From contig NZ_JACVZC010000022.1 of assembly GCF_016658545.1 (NCBI RefSeq), positions 1 through 64,000 on the forward strand: DNA of 64,000 nt, read 5' to 3'. Shown here piece after piece: positions 38,759-49,131 of this stretch (positions are counted from its first letter, which is position 1; each line of letters begins with the position of its first letter). Origin of the DNA: Pseudomonas sp. S37. Its GTDB lineage: Bacteria > Pseudomonadota > Gammaproteobacteria > Pseudomonadales > Pseudomonadaceae. A model generated the notes under the pieces. It saw nothing but the letters and a program-made list of their open reading frames with translations. It ran no database searches and was not told the DNA's origin. Both the position numbers and the translations under genes were made by a program.

Positions 38759-39252
38759 TGCACCTCCCGCAACAGGCGGGGTGAAGGGTCAGGAATGGGG
38801 TGCAAGCGAGCGGCCGCACCTGTAGGCAGAAACACGTTTGCAGTGGGCGCGGACATCGACACGACTTCCTCACGGCCTTCAAACCACAACACGATGGAAC
38901 GCACATCGATACGGCGCAGCACGCCGCGGCCAGGTATGCGGTCTCCGACGCGATAGATGGCCTCGCCGCTTCGGCTTTTCACCAACGCACGGGCCTCGCC
39001 CTGGCTGGAAACGAAGCTGGCTTTGAGAGCGATATCCGCTTGGCCTGACTGCTGCGGGCCGGTTGCCTGGAAGCCGAACGCCAGGGCCAGGGTGGCCGCC
39101 GGCAAAGGTTTTTCCGGCACGGCCGCTGTCGCCAGCGGCGGGGGCAGAACCTGCGGTGGCAAACCGACGGGATAAACGCTTTCACGCCATGCCAGCCAGG
39201 CAAGCGCCTTCAGCACGAACGCCAGCCAGATCAGATGCGAAGAGCGCTTCAT
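38755..39252 (-). CDS. gspC: Type II secretion inner-membrane protein GspC
   Basis: Connects the platform to the secretin and takes part in substrate choice. The 165-residue product has an N-terminal membrane helix (about 5-22, HLIWLAFVLKALAWLAW), a proline-rich linker and the homology region (about 62-140: ALAFGFQATG, AIYRVGDRIPGRGVLRRID). No PDZ domain follows, so it is the short form. The ATG at 39252 is used; a start at 39294 would overlap the b561 gene. Confidence 0.9.
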   Translation of the reverse strand: MKRSSHLIWLAFVLKALAWLAWRESVYPVGLPPQVLPPPLATAAVPEKPLPAATLALAFGFQATGPQQSGQADIALKASFVSSQGEARALVKSRSGEAIYRVGDRIPGRGVLRRIDVRSIVLWFEGREEVVSMSAPTANVFLPTGAAARLHPIPDPSPRLLREVQ

Positions 39253-39257
39253 GCGAA

Positions 39258-39770
39258 TCAGGGCAGCATGCGCCGCAGCACGCGTCGCCCGCACAGCTCG
39301 TGCAGCACCACGGCAGCGATGTGCATCGCTACGCCCAGGGCCAGCAGCAGGCAGGCAACAATATGAATCCTGAACCAGACGCTATGCCAGTACGGGTCAC
39401 TCAGCACGGGCGCAATGGTGAACCAACCGAACACATCGATGGCCCTGTCCATCATCAGCACACCGGACAGCAAGACAATGGCCGTGGTCCAGTACAAGCC
39501 TTCATGCACCGCATGCGCGATGCGCTGGCCCCTGGGGTCGTCGTGCAGGCTACGGGGCTTGAGCCTGGTCAGGCGAAAGAACCAGCGCAGCAGGAATAGC
39601 GGGATGAACAGCGTAGTCATGGCCACATTGATAAAGGCGACCTGCTCGAGCGTGGCAGCTGTGACATTCACGTGCGCCACGTAGAAGCCGCTGACCAACG
39701 TCCAAATGATGACCATGGCAGAGACCCAGTGCAGGAGGATCTGCTGCCAGCAGTATTTTTGAGTTTGCAT
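39258..39770 (-). CDS. Cytochrome b561 family protein
   Basis: A 170-residue, four-helix inner-membrane protein of the bacterial b561 (CybB-like) family. Histidines are visible in LLHW (His14), HAVHEGLYW, FRIHIVA and AMHIAAVVLHE. By eye-alignment to E. coli CybB the helix-2 heme ligand appears replaced (FINVAMTTL, no His), so heme content may be reduced. It lies between the LPMO gene (58-nt gap) and gspC (5-nt gap), so it is probably co-transcribed with the secretion genes. Supplying electrons to the LPMO is a hypothesis only. The ATG at 39770 has AAAATACTGC upstream rather than a strong ribosome-binding site. Confidence 0.85.
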   Translation of the reverse strand: MQTQKYCWQQILLHWVSAMVIIWTLVSGFYVAHVNVTAATLEQVAFINVAMTTLFIPLFLLRWFFRLTRLKPRSLHDDPRGQRIAHAVHEGLYWTTAIVLLSGVLMMDRAIDVFGWFTIAPVLSDPYWHSVWFRIHIVACLLLALGVAMHIAAVVLHELCGRRVLRRMLP

Positions 39771-39788
39771 CGAAGGTACCGGTAAGAG

Positions 39789-39817
39789 GCCAGGCATCTC
39801 GCAGAGAGATGCCTGGC
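39789..39817 (-). promoter_or_regulatory. Hairpin between the LPMO gene and the b561 gene
   Basis: Perfect 12-bp stem GCCAGGCATCTC / GAGATGCCTGGC with a 5-nt loop, 12 nt after the LPMO stop. On the minus strand no T run follows, so partial termination or mRNA end protection is more likely than full termination. Confidence 0.6.
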
Positions 39818-39828
39818 TCTATCGCTTT

Positions 39829-41292
39829 TTAGAGCTTGTTCCAGGCGTCTTGCCAGTGGCTGCCTACGCCAGGCTCGTAGTGATTGGCGCTTGGCGAATA
39901 GATCCTGCACCAGCCCGCGACGCCGCCTTCCTTGCATTGGAAGACCTCACCGGTCTCCTCTTGCAGCACCTTGGTGCCTGCCACATAGTCCTGGAGCGAC
40001 TGCGGGTACTTGAAGTCGTGCGAACCATCCCCGGCCGCCTTCAGCTGAACGGTACGTTCCTGTTGCAACAGCACCCGCTCGCGCTTGTCCACACCCACCA
40101 CCTTGAGGGTGTGCTCGCCTTCGGCACTCACGACATTCAGCGAGAACGGGTCGGTACCGTTAACGTTCTGACGCGAGTAAGAGACCTGCTTGTTGTTGCT
40201 GTCGAACAACCGCGCCGTTACGGTCAGGGCCTTGTTGGTCATGACGCTGAAGTCCACGCCAGCCTTGGTTTCCTTGATCGGGTACTCGGGTTTCACATCA
40301 TGCAGGTGCATCGTGGTCGGCTCGCCAGCGGCGGCTTCAAAGTCCAGAATGTAGTTGGTCAGGCCACTTTCGGCTTTGGCAAAGATGCTGTTGGAACCCT
40401 GCACAGGCTCGATATTGCCGTCCGCATCCATTTGCCCGGCACGCACCAGCGTGTGGGTTTCGTTGATCTGCCTGGCGAGCTTGTAGGCCCAGTTGGCAGC
40501 GATGCCTTCTTCGGCGTTAGCGACCGTGATGCTTACATGGTACGAGGTGCGCTCACCGTTGGCATCGAATGCACGGGCCGTTACTTTATCGCCGACTTCA
40601 AGGTCACGATTGGCGCTGATTTCAGCCAGGCGCGGCCACTCAGGGGCAGGGCCACCATCAAGCTGGATATCAACGTCGGCAACGCTATGGAAGGCCTTGT
40701 CGGTATCGCCCACTTTCCAGACGCCGAGAATCACGTGCTGACCCGAACGGTCAGCCGGCAATGTGCAACTGTGCTTCGGGTTGGTGCCTGTTCCTTTGGC
40801 CGGTAGCTGATTGTTGCCATCTACCGTACAGAACGGCGTGGAGTCGAAGGAAGCACGGGACAACGCCGTGTTGGGGTTCCAGTTCGCCTTGGTGATGAAG
40901 TATTCCCACGAGGTCGCCACATGCGGTGCCTCATAATGCCAATCGAACTGAATGTTACGGTCCATGACAGGGGTCAGGTGCCAGCGGTTGGCCGCTTGCT
41001 CATCGAGGGCGCCAAAGTCGCCCCGAACACCACCACTGGCAATTTTTCCATCGACCGGACCTGCGCCCGGGAAGCGCCCTACCGCCTCACCGACCGACCA
41101 CGGCTCGTATTGAGCGCCACCACAGCCAGTGTTCTGGTTTTTTTGATTCGCATGGCAGAGTGCCGCACGCGAAGGTGGATCGGCCAGGTTGCCATGGGCA
41201 TTGGCAATTTGAACGTGTAAACCTGCACCTGCGATTGCCAGCCACACACCTGTGGCGACAACGCTTTTTTGCAGGGTCTTTGTTGTATTCAT
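39829..41292 (-). CDS. Secreted AA10 lytic polysaccharide monooxygenase (GbpA/CbpD-like)
   Basis: Copper enzyme that oxidatively cleaves chitin or cellulose. The 487-residue precursor has a signal peptide ending ...VQIANA, so the mature protein starts at His33, the first ligand of the copper histidine brace. The AA10 domain spans about 33-220 (HGNLADPPSRAALC, then HVATSWEYFITK with the second His, and VILGVWKVGDTDKAFHSVADV). GbpA-like middle domains cover about 225-420 and a C-terminal chitin-binding module with paired Cys and several Trp covers about 425-487 (VFQCKEGGVAGWCRIYSP). CbpD of P. aeruginosa is a Xcp substrate, which supports this being the cargo of the adjacent gsp system. Start ATG at 41292. 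Confidence 0.93.
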   Translation of the reverse strand: MNTTKTLQKSVVATGVWLAIAGAGLHVQIANAHGNLADPPSRAALCHANQKNQNTGCGGAQYEPWSVGEAVGRFPGAGPVDGKIASGGVRGDFGALDEQAANRWHLTPVMDRNIQFDWHYEAPHVATSWEYFITKANWNPNTALSRASFDSTPFCTVDGNNQLPAKGTGTNPKHSCTLPADRSGQHVILGVWKVGDTDKAFHSVADVDIQLDGGPAPEWPRLAEISANRDLEVGDKVTARAFDANGERTSYHVSITVANAEEGIAANWAYKLARQINETHTLVRAGQMDADGNIEPVQGSNSIFAKAESGLTNYILDFEAAAGEPTTMHLHDVKPEYPIKETKAGVDFSVMTNKALTVTARLFDSNNKQVSYSRQNVNGTDPFSLNVVSAEGEHTLKVVGVDKRERVLLQQERTVQLKAAGDGSHDFKYPQSLQDYVAGTKVLQEETGEVFQCKEGGVAGWCRIYSPSANHYEPGVGSHWQDAWNKL

Positions 41293-41321
41293 CACGAACT
41301 CCGAACGCATTGCTGGTGAAA

Positions 41322-41365
41322 TGCGCAAAGGCGCATTTACTCGAAGCGAATGCGCCTTTTGCGCA
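41322..41365 (-). promoter_or_regulatory. Long stem-loop in the LPMO 5' leader
   Basis: TGCGCAAAGGCGCATT (41322-41337) pairs with AATGCGCCTTTTGCGCA (41349-41365) with a single bulge. It lies about 30 nt before the LPMO ATG. No T tract is present, so it acts as a leader structure or protein site rather than a classic terminator. Confidence 0.65.
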
Positions 41366-41389
41366 AGGGGAGTTCGGACTGTAGAGAAA

Positions 41390-41421
41390 ACCGGTTTGCC
41401 TATATGTAGGAATAAACCGGT
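41390..41421. promoter_or_regulatory. 8-bp inverted repeat, candidate operator of the LPMO-gsp operon
   Basis: ACCGGTTT (41390-41397) and AAACCGGT (41414-41421) are perfect complements 16 nt apart, about 100 bp upstream of the LPMO start. They could bind a dimeric regulator; no regulator gene adjoins the operon. Confidence 0.4.
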
Positions 41422-41424
41422 CTA

Positions 41425-41458
41425 GCTCCCCGATTCGCAACCTCTGCGCTCGGGGAGC
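41425..41458 (-). terminator. Hairpin after hemE
   Basis: GCTCCCCG / CGGGGAGC, 8-bp GC-rich stem with an 18-nt loop, 6 nt past the hemE stop. It lacks a T run, so its strength as a terminator is uncertain. Confidence 0.4.
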
Positions 41459-41464
41459 CACGGT

Positions 41465-42529
41465 TCAGGCGTGATACTGCGCAGAAAGCTCATGCACGGC
41501 GTTGATGAACACACCAGCATGCTCCGGGTCGACTTCCGGGGTAATGCCGTGGCCGAGGTTGAACACATGGCCAGTGCCGTGACCGTAGCTGGCCAGGATG
41601 CGTGCCACTTCCTGGCGGATAGCTTCGGGCTTGGCGTACAGCACGGTCGGGTCCATGTTGCCTTGCAGGGCTACTTTGTCACCGACGCGACGGCGGGCAT
41701 CGCCGATCTCGCAGGTCCAGTCCAGGCCCAGTGCGTCGGCACCGGCTTCGGCGATGCTTTCCAGCCACAGGCCGCCGTTCTTGGTAAACAGGATCACCGG
41801 CACCTTGCGCCCTTCGTGCTCGCGGATCAGGCCGCTGACGATCTTGCGCATGTAGGCCAGGGAGAATTCCTGGTAGGCCGCCGCCGACAGGTTGCCGCCC
41901 CAGGTGTCGAAGATCTGTACAGCCTGGGCGCCGGCCAGGATCTGGCCATTGAGGTAGCTGGTAACCGATTGGGCCAGCTTGTCCAGCAGCAGGTGCAGGG
42001 CTTGTGGGTTGTCGTAGGCCATGGCCTTGGTCTTGCGGAAGTCCTTCGACGAGCCGCCTTCGACCATGTAGGTGGCCAATGTCCACGGGCTGCCGGAGAA
42101 GCCGATCAGCGGTACCCGGCCGTTCAGCTCGCGGCGGATGGTGCTGACCGCGTCCATCACGTAGCCCAGGTCTTTCTGCGGGTCAGGGATTGGCAGCGCT
42201 TCGATATCGGCCGGGGTGCTGATGACTTTCTTGAAACGCGGGCCTTCGCCGGTTTCGAAATACAGGCCCAGGCCCATGGCATCGGGGATGGTGAGGATGT
42301 CCGAGAACAGGATCGCTGCGTCCAGCGGGTAGCGGTCCAGCGGCTGCAAGGTAACCTCGCAGGCGAACTGCGGGTTCATGCACAGGCTCATGAAGTCACC
42401 GGCCTTGGCGCGGCTGGCGCGGTACTCCGGCAGGTAACGGCCGGCTTGGCGCATCATCCACACCGGGGTGACGTCTACGGGTTGCTTGAGCAGTGCACGC
42501 AGGAAACGATCGTTCTTCAGGGCAGTCAT
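41465..42529 (-). CDS. hemE: Uroporphyrinogen decarboxylase
   Basis: Heme-pathway enzyme converting uroporphyrinogen III to coproporphyrinogen III in the cytoplasm. The 354-residue product has the diagnostic N-terminal [17 protein letters not shown] (residues 21-37), catalytic Asp in [14 protein letters not shown], and the second signature [18 protein letters not shown] (about 141-158). It is encoded after gltD on the same strand but separated by a REP pair and a 24-bp palindrome, so it probably has its own promoter. Confidence 0.97.
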   Translation of the reverse strand: MTALKNDRFLRALLKQPVDVTPVWMMRQAGRYLPEYRASRAKAGDFMSLCMNPQFACEVTLQPLDRYPLDAAILFSDILTIPDAMGLGLYFETGEGPRFKKVISTPADIEALPIPDPQKDLGYVMDAVSTIRRELNGRVPLIGFSGSPWTLATYMVEGGSSKDFRKTKAMAYDNPQALHLLLDKLAQSVTSYLNGQILAGAQAVQIFDTWGGNLSAAAYQEFSLAYMRKIVSGLIREHEGRKVPVILFTKNGGLWLESIAEAGADALGLDWTCEIGDARRRVGDKVALQGNMDPTVLYAKPEAIRQEVARILASYGHGTGHVFNLGHGITPEVDPEHAGVFINAVHELSAQYHA

Positions 42530-42626
42530 GTCGGCATCCGGAAAAATAGTGAGGGCATTTTCTCAGACGCCAGCGCAAAAGGCACGGCCATGGCCATGCG
42601 TTTTGTCTATTGGATGCCATAGATCA

Positions 42627-42650
42627 AGCATTTTTGTATACAAAAATGCT
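42627..42650. promoter_or_regulatory. Perfect 24-bp palindrome upstream of hemE
   Basis: The arms AGCATTTTTGTA (42627-42638) and TACAAAAATGCT (42639-42650) are exact complements with no spacer. The centre TTGTATACAA fits the TNGT-N-ACNA style half-sites of GntR-family repressors. It lies about 98 bp before the hemE start. The AT-rich stem without a T run argues against a terminator. Confidence 0.55.
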
Positions 42651-42677
42651 GCGAAGGGTGGCACCGGCTTCGCCGGT

Positions 42678-42759
42678 GTTCGCGGCTAAAGCCGCTCCCA
42701 CAGGGGTTACGCAGGTTTGAAGCCAGCGCAGAACCTGTGGGAGCGGCTTTAGCCGCGAA
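42678..42759. repeat. Inverted REP pair between gltD and hemE
   Basis: Units 42678-42704 (GTTCGCGGCTAAAGCCGCTC) and 42733-42759 (GAGCGGCTTTAGCCGCGAAT) are near-perfect inverted copies directly after the gltD stop codon. Confidence 0.88.
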
Positions 42760-42768
42760 TGCCATGGA

Positions 42769-44190
<1,422 letters not shown>

Positions 44191-44206
44191 TCAAAACCTC
44201 TTTACA

Positions 44207-44308
44207 GCAGCTGCAAGCTACACGCTGCAAGCCGCAAGACGATCACTTAAGCCGGGCAAACCTCGTACCGCTTCTACTTTCAGCTTGAGGCTTGCCACTT
44301 GCAGCTGT
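44207..44308. repeat. Inverted repeat of a second intergenic family between gltB and gltD
   Basis: CAGCTGCAAGC (44208-44218) and its neighbour ACACGCTGCAAGCCGCAAG face GCTTGAGGCTTGCCACTTGC and CTTGCAGCTG (44284-44307). The AGCTTGCAGC-type words differ from the REP core elsewhere in the window. They form a long imperfect stem inside the gltBD operon. Confidence 0.7.
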
Positions 44309-44310
44309 TT

Positions 44311-47300
44311 TTACTGCGGGTTGGCACGGGTGCTGGACAACAGTTGCTTCAGGTTGGCTGCCTTCGGCTTGACCAGCCAGAAGCGCCGCACGTAGTCGTC
44401 CAGGTTCTCCGAGAGCTCACGCCCCCACTCGCTGCCGGTCTCTTCCACGTACTCGCCAAGGACCCGCGCCAGATGGCTGCGGTAGGCTTCCATCGCCTCA
44501 CCACTGATACGCTGGATTTCCACCAGCTCGTGGTTGAGCTTGTCGACGAAGCTGTTGTCCATGTCGAGCACGTAGGCGAAGCCGCCAGTCATGCCAGAAC
44601 CGAAGTTGTAACCGGTCTTGCCCAACACGCAGACAAAGCCGCCGGTCATGTATTCACAGCAGTGATCGCCAGTGCCCTCGACAACAGCGTGGGCGCCGGA
44701 GTTGCGTACAGCGAAGCGCTCGCCCGCCGTACCCGCGGCAAACAGCTTGCCGCCAGTGGCACCGTACAGGCAGGTGTTGCCGACGATGGCGCTGTGCTGG
44801 GTGGCGAACGGGCTGCCGGCTGGCGGCACGATGGTGACCTTGCCACCTGTCATGCCCTTGCCGACGTAGTCGTTGGCGTCGCCTTCCAGGTGCAGGTTCA
44901 GGCCACCGGCGTTCCACACGCCGAAGCTCTGGCCCGCAGTGCCTTTGAAGCGGAAGGTGATCGGCGCCGCGGCCATACCCTGGTTGCCGTACAGGCGGGC
45001 GATTTCGCCCGACACGCGCGCACCGATGGAACGGTCGCAGTTGCAGATGTCGAGGCTGAACTCGCCACCGGCCTGGTCGCGAATGGCCGGCAAGGCCATC
45101 TCCACCATTTTCTCGGCCAGCAGGCCTTCGTCGAACGGTGGGTTCTTGTCCACTTCGCAGAACTGCGGCTTGTCCGCCGGAATGTGCGAGCTGCCCAGCA
45201 GCGGGGTCAGGTCCAGGTACTGCTGGCGCTCGGTGTCACCTGGCAGCACGTCAAGCAGGTCGGTACGGCCGATCAGCTCGCCGAGGCTGCGCACGCCCAG
45301 CTTGGCCAGCCACTCACGGGTTTCTTCGGCGACGAAGGTGAAGAAGTTGATCACCATGTCGACGGTGCCGATGTAGTGGTCCTTGCGCAGCTTGTCGTTC
45401 TGCGTGGCCACGCCGGTGGCGCAGTTGTTCAGGTGGCAGATGCGCAGGTACTTGCAGCCCAGGGCGATCATTGGCGCGGTGCCGAAGCCGAAGCTCTCGG
45501 CGCCGAGGATGGCTGCCTTGATCACGTCCAGGCCGGTTTTCAGGCCGCCGTCGGTCTGTACCCGTACCTTGCCGCGCAGGTCGTTGCCGCGCAGGGTCTG
45601 GTGGGTTTCCGCCAGGCCCAGTTCCCATGGGGCGCCGGCGTACTTGATCGACGTCAGTGGCGAAGCACCGGTACCGCCGTCGTAACCGGAAATGGTGATC
45701 AGGTCGGCATAGGCCTTGGCAACGCCAGCGGCGATGGTGCCAACGCCAGCCTCTGCCACCAGCTTGACCGATACCAGCGCCTGCGGGTTGACCTGCTTGA
45801 GGTCGTAGATCAGCTGCGCAAGGTCTTCGATCGAGTAGATGTCATGGTGCGGCGGTGGCGAGATCAGGGTCACGCCCGGTACCGCATAGCGCAGCTTGGC
45901 GATCAGGCCGTTGACCTTGCCGCCTGGCAGCTGGCCGCCCTCGCCGGGCTTGGCGCCCTGGGCAACCTTGATCTGCAGCACTTCGGCGTTGACCAGGTAT
46001 TCCGGGGTCACGCCAAAGCGGCCGGTGGCCACCTGCTTGATCTTCGAGCTGCGGATGGTGCCGTAGCGCGACGGGTCTTCACCGCCCTCACCGGAGTTGG
46101 AGCGTGCGCCCAGGCGGTTCATGGCCTCGGCCAGCGCTTCGTGGGCTTCCGGCGACAGTGCGCCCAGCGAGATACCGGCGGAGTCGAAGCGCTTGAGGAT
46201 GGCCTCCAGCGGCTCGATCTGCTCCAGCGCCAGCGGCTGCTCGGCCACTTTCACCTTCAGCAGGTCGCGGATCATCGACACCGGGCGCTGGTCGACCAGC
46301 GTGGTGTATTCCTTGAACTTGGCGTAGTCGCCCTGCTGCACGGCGGCCTGCAGGGTGTTGACCACGTCCGGGTTGTAGGCGTGGTATTCGCCACCGTGGA
46401 CGAACTTCAGCAGGCCACCTTGCTGGATCGGCTTGCGCGCGCTCCAGGCTTCGGCCGCCAGCAGCTTCTGGTCGCTTTCCAGGTCTTCGAAGCGCGCACC
46501 CTTGATGCGGCTGGACACGCCCTTGAAGCTCAGGCCGACCACTTCCTCGGCCAGGCCGATGGCTTCGAACAGCTGTGCACCCCGGTACGAGGCAATGGTG
46601 GAGATACCCATCTTCGACAGGATTTTCAGCAGGCCCTTGGAAATGCCTTTGCGGTAGTACTTGAACACTTCGTCCAGGTCGCCCAGCACTTCGCCGGTGC
46701 GGATCAGGTCAGCCAGTACTTCGTAAGCCAGGTACGGGTAAACGGCCGAGGCACCGAAGCCCAGCAGCACGGCGAAGTGGTGCGGGTCGCGGGCAGTGGC
46801 GGTTTCCACCAGGATGTTGCTGTCGCAACGCAGGCCCTGCTCGGTCAGGCGGTGGTGCACGGCACCCACGGCCAGCGAAGCATGCACCGGCAGCTTGCCC
46901 GGGGCGATGTAACGGTCGCTCAGTACCAGTTGGGTCTTGCCTGCACGCACGGCTTCTTCAGCCTGGTCGGCGATGTTGCGGATGGCCGCTTCCAGGCCGA
47001 CGCACTGCTCATAGTTGAGGTCGATCAGCTGGCGGTCGAAGCCTTCGCGCTCCAGGTTCATCAGCGAACGCCACTTGGCGGGCGAGATGACCGGCGAGCT
47101 GAGGATCACCCGCGAAGCGTGTTCCGGCGACTCCTGGAAGATGTTGCGCTCGGCACCCAGGCAGATTTCCAGCGACATCACGATCGCTTCGCGCAGCGGG
47201 TCGATCGGCGGGTTGGTTACCTGGGCGAACTGCTGGCGGAAGAAGTCGTATGGCGAACGCACACGCTGCGACAGCACGGCCATCGGCGTGTCGTCACCCA

Positions 47301-48756
47301 TCGACCCAACGGCTTCCTGGCCCTGCTCACCCAGCGGGCGCAGCACCTGGTCACGCTCTTCGAAGGTGACCTGGAACATCTTCATGTATTGCTTGAGCTG
47401 GTCAGCGTCGTAGCTGGCCACGCCCTGGTCATCGGTCAGCGTCGCCTGGATGCGGGTGGCGTGCTGACGCAGCCAGCGCTTGTACGGGTGGCGCGACTTC
47501 AGGCGGTCGTCGATGGCGTCGGTGTCGAGGATCTGACCGGTTTCGGTGTCTACGGCCAGGATCTGGCCCGGGCCGACACGGCCCTTGGCCAGTACTTCCT
47601 CAGGCTGGTAGCCCCATACGCCGATTTCCGAGGCAATGGTGATATAGCCGTTGGTGGTGGTCACCCAACGCGCCGGGCGCAGGCCGTTACGGTCCAGCAG
47701 GCACACCGCGTGGCGGCCTTCGGTCATGACGATACCGGCCGGGCCATCCCACGGCTCCATGTGCATGGAGTTGTATTCGTAGAAGGCACGCAGGTCGGCG
47801 TCCATGGTCTCGACGTTCTGCCAGGCTGGCGGTACCAGCATGCGCACGCCGCGGAACAGGTCGATACCACCGGTGACCATCAGCTCCAGCATGTTGTCCA
47901 TGCTCGACGAGTCGGAGCCCACGCGGTTGACCAGCGGGCCGAGTTCTTCGAGGTCGGGGATCTGATCGTTGGCGAACTTGGTGCGACGGGCCATGGCCCA
48001 GTTGCGGTTGCCAGTGATGGTGTTGATCTCGCCGTTGTGGGCGAGGAAGCGGAACGGCTGCGCCAGCGGCCATTTCGGCAGGGTGTTGGTGGAGAAGCGC
48101 TGGTGGAACACGCAGATCGCGGTTTGCAGGCGCTCGTCACCCAGATCTGGATAGAACGCCGCGAGATCGCGCGGCATCATCAGGCCTTTGTAGATGATGG
48201 TCTTGTGAGAGAAGCTGCAGATGTAGTGGTCGGCGTCGTGGGCGTTGGCCACGGACGAACGGCGACGGGCACTGAACAGCTTGATGGCGAATTCCTGGTC
48301 GCTCAGGCCTTCACCGCCGATGAACACCTGCTCGATCTGCGGCAGGCGCTCCAGCGCCAGGCGGCCGAGTACGCTGGTGTCGATCGGCACCTTGCGCCAG
48401 CCGACCAGCTTCAGGCCAGCGGCGAGGATTTCGCGGTCCATGTTGGCGCGGGCGGCTTCGGCTTTGACCGGGTCCTGGTTGAAGAACACCATGCCGACGG
48501 CGTACTGCTTGGGCAGTTCGACGGCAAAGTGTTCCTGGGCCACGGCTCGCAGGAATTGATCGGGCTTCTGCATGAGCAGACCGCAACCGTCACCGGTCTT
48601 GCCGTCAGCGTTGATACCGCCGCGGTGGGTCATGCACGTCAGCGCCTGCATGGCGGTTTGCAGAAGGTGGTGGCTCGGTTCGCCCGTCATATGGGCGATC
48701 AAGCCAAAACCACAGTTGTCCTTGAATTCTTCGGGATGGTACAGACCTGTTTTCAT
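44311..48756 (-). CDS. gltB: Glutamate synthase (NADPH) large subunit
   Basis: Makes two glutamates from glutamine and 2-oxoglutarate. It has 1481 residues from the ATG at 48756; a GTG two codons earlier is possible. The N-terminal type II amidotransferase starts at Cys15 ([11 protein letters not shown]) after a short propeptide. The FMN/synthase domain carries [26 protein letters not shown] and [13 protein letters not shown], the 3Fe-4S cysteines in [17 protein letters not shown] (about 1115-1131), and a C-terminal GXGXG beta-helix ([16 protein letters not shown]). A pair of ArgR-like half-sites lies upstream. Confidence 0.98.
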   Translation of the reverse strand: MKTGLYHPEEFKDNCGFGLIAHMTGEPSHHLLQTAMQALTCMTHRGGINADGKTGDGCGLLMQKPDQFLRAVAQEHFAVELPKQYAVGMVFFNQDPVKAEAARANMDREILAAGLKLVGWRKVPIDTSVLGRLALERLPQIEQVFIGGEGLSDQEFAIKLFSARRRSSVANAHDADHYICSFSHKTIIYKGLMMPRDLAAFYPDLGDERLQTAICVFHQRFSTNTLPKWPLAQPFRFLAHNGEINTITGNRNWAMARRTKFANDQIPDLEELGPLVNRVGSDSSSMDNMLELMVTGGIDLFRGVRMLVPPAWQNVETMDADLRAFYEYNSMHMEPWDGPAGIVMTEGRHAVCLLDRNGLRPARWVTTTNGYITIASEIGVWGYQPEEVLAKGRVGPGQILAVDTETGQILDTDAIDDRLKSRHPYKRWLRQHATRIQATLTDDQGVASYDADQLKQYMKMFQVTFEERDQVLRPLGEQGQEAVGSMGDDTPMAVLSQRVRSPYDFFRQQFAQVTNPPIDPLREAIVMSLEICLGAERNIFQESPEHASRVILSSPVISPAKWRSLMNLEREGFDRQLIDLNYEQCVGLEAAIRNIADQAEEAVRAGKTQLVLSDRYIAPGKLPVHASLAVGAVHHRLTEQGLRCDSNILVETATARDPHHFAVLLGFGASAVYPYLAYEVLADLIRTGEVLGDLDEVFKYYRKGISKGLLKILSKMGISTIASYRGAQLFEAIGLAEEVVGLSFKGVSSRIKGARFEDLESDQKLLAAEAWSARKPIQQGGLLKFVHGGEYHAYNPDVVNTLQAAVQQGDYAKFKEYTTLVDQRPVSMIRDLLKVKVAEQPLALEQIEPLEAILKRFDSAGISLGALSPEAHEALAEAMNRLGARSNSGEGGEDPSRYGTIRSSKIKQVATGRFGVTPEYLVNAEVLQIKVAQGAKPGEGGQLPGGKVNGLIAKLRYAVPGVTLISPPPHHDIYSIEDLAQLIYDLKQVNPQALVSVKLVAEAGVGTIAAGVAKAYADLITISGYDGGTGASPLTSIKYAGAPWELGLAETHQTLRGNDLRGKVRVQTDGGLKTGLDVIKAAILGAESFGFGTAPMIALGCKYLRICHLNNCATGVATQNDKLRKDHYIGTVDMVINFFTFVAEETREWLAKLGVRSLGELIGRTDLLDVLPGDTERQQYLDLTPLLGSSHIPADKPQFCEVDKNPPFDEGLLAEKMVEMALPAIRDQAGGEFSLDICNCDRSIGARVSGEIARLYGNQGMAAAPITFRFKGTAGQSFGVWNAGGLNLHLEGDANDYVGKGMTGGKVTIVPPAGSPFATQHSAIVGNTCLYGATGGKLFAAGTAGERFAVRNSGAHAVVEGTGDHCCEYMTGGFVCVLGKTGYNFGSGMTGGFAYVLDMDNSFVDKLNHELVEIQRISGEAMEAYRSHLARVLGEYVEETGSEWGRELSENLDDYVRRFWLVKPKAANLKQLLSSTRANPQ

Positions 48757-48906
48757 AGACACATTCTCACCAGGTTCACCTCTCTAACGGAGGTAAATCT
48801 CTTTTTTAACAACCACTTACCATCCACGCCGATCAAACGCCAGCTTTTTTGCGGTGGTCATGGAAAACCATTGTTGCACAGCGACAGCGATGCCCACAAA
48901 TTTTCA

Positions 48907-48943
48907 TGTCTCACCATTGAAAATTTATGTCGCAATTTTGAAT
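48907..48943 (+). promoter_or_regulatory. ArgR-type tandem operator upstream of gltBD
   Basis: Two direct half-sites 21 bp apart: TGTCTC-N8-AA (48907-48922) and TGTCGC-N8-AT (48928-48943). This is the spacing and consensus recalled for Pseudomonas ArgR (TGTCGC-N8-AA-N5 repeated). P. aeruginosa ArgR is known to repress gltBD, so arginine control of this operon is likely. Confidence 0.65.
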
Positions 48944-49040
48944 GTTTTTGCGCCATGCGCCGTGATAGCGGCTTGGCTAGAGTCTGAAGCGTTTCAGCCA
49001 TGACTGCAACTAGGGGCTTGTGGCCGGCAGTCTGGGACAG

Positions 49041-49071
49041 AAAAGCCTGCCGCGCTCAGGCGCAGCAGGCT
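49041..49071 (-). terminator. Terminator after damX
   Basis: AGCCTGC(CGCGC)-TCAG-(GCGCA)GCAGGCT stem with TTTTCT following on the minus strand, about 60 nt past the damX stop. It closes the pil-aroKB-damX transcript before gltB. Confidence 0.75.
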
Positions 49072-49131
49072 AGACGAAAAGTCAGGGTCGCTCAGCAACT
49101 GGGCGGCTGGGGTGGTGCCGCCCGGCAGGTA

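Larger units (their letters stand above)
48757..49131. other. gltB upstream region
   Basis: 375 bp, AT-rich at 48790-48960. It holds the ArgR-like site (48907-48943), a T-rich leader and an ACCTC-TCTAAC-GGAGGT hairpin near 48778-48795 just before the gltB start, and the damX terminator at its far end. No convincing gene was found. Confidence 0.6.

Noticed and set aside
44299..48987. Long open frame (1562 codons) opposite gltB
   Set aside because: Antisense shadow of gltB with low-complexity His/Val/Gln composition and no recognisable family. The GOGAT motifs on the minus strand are unambiguous.
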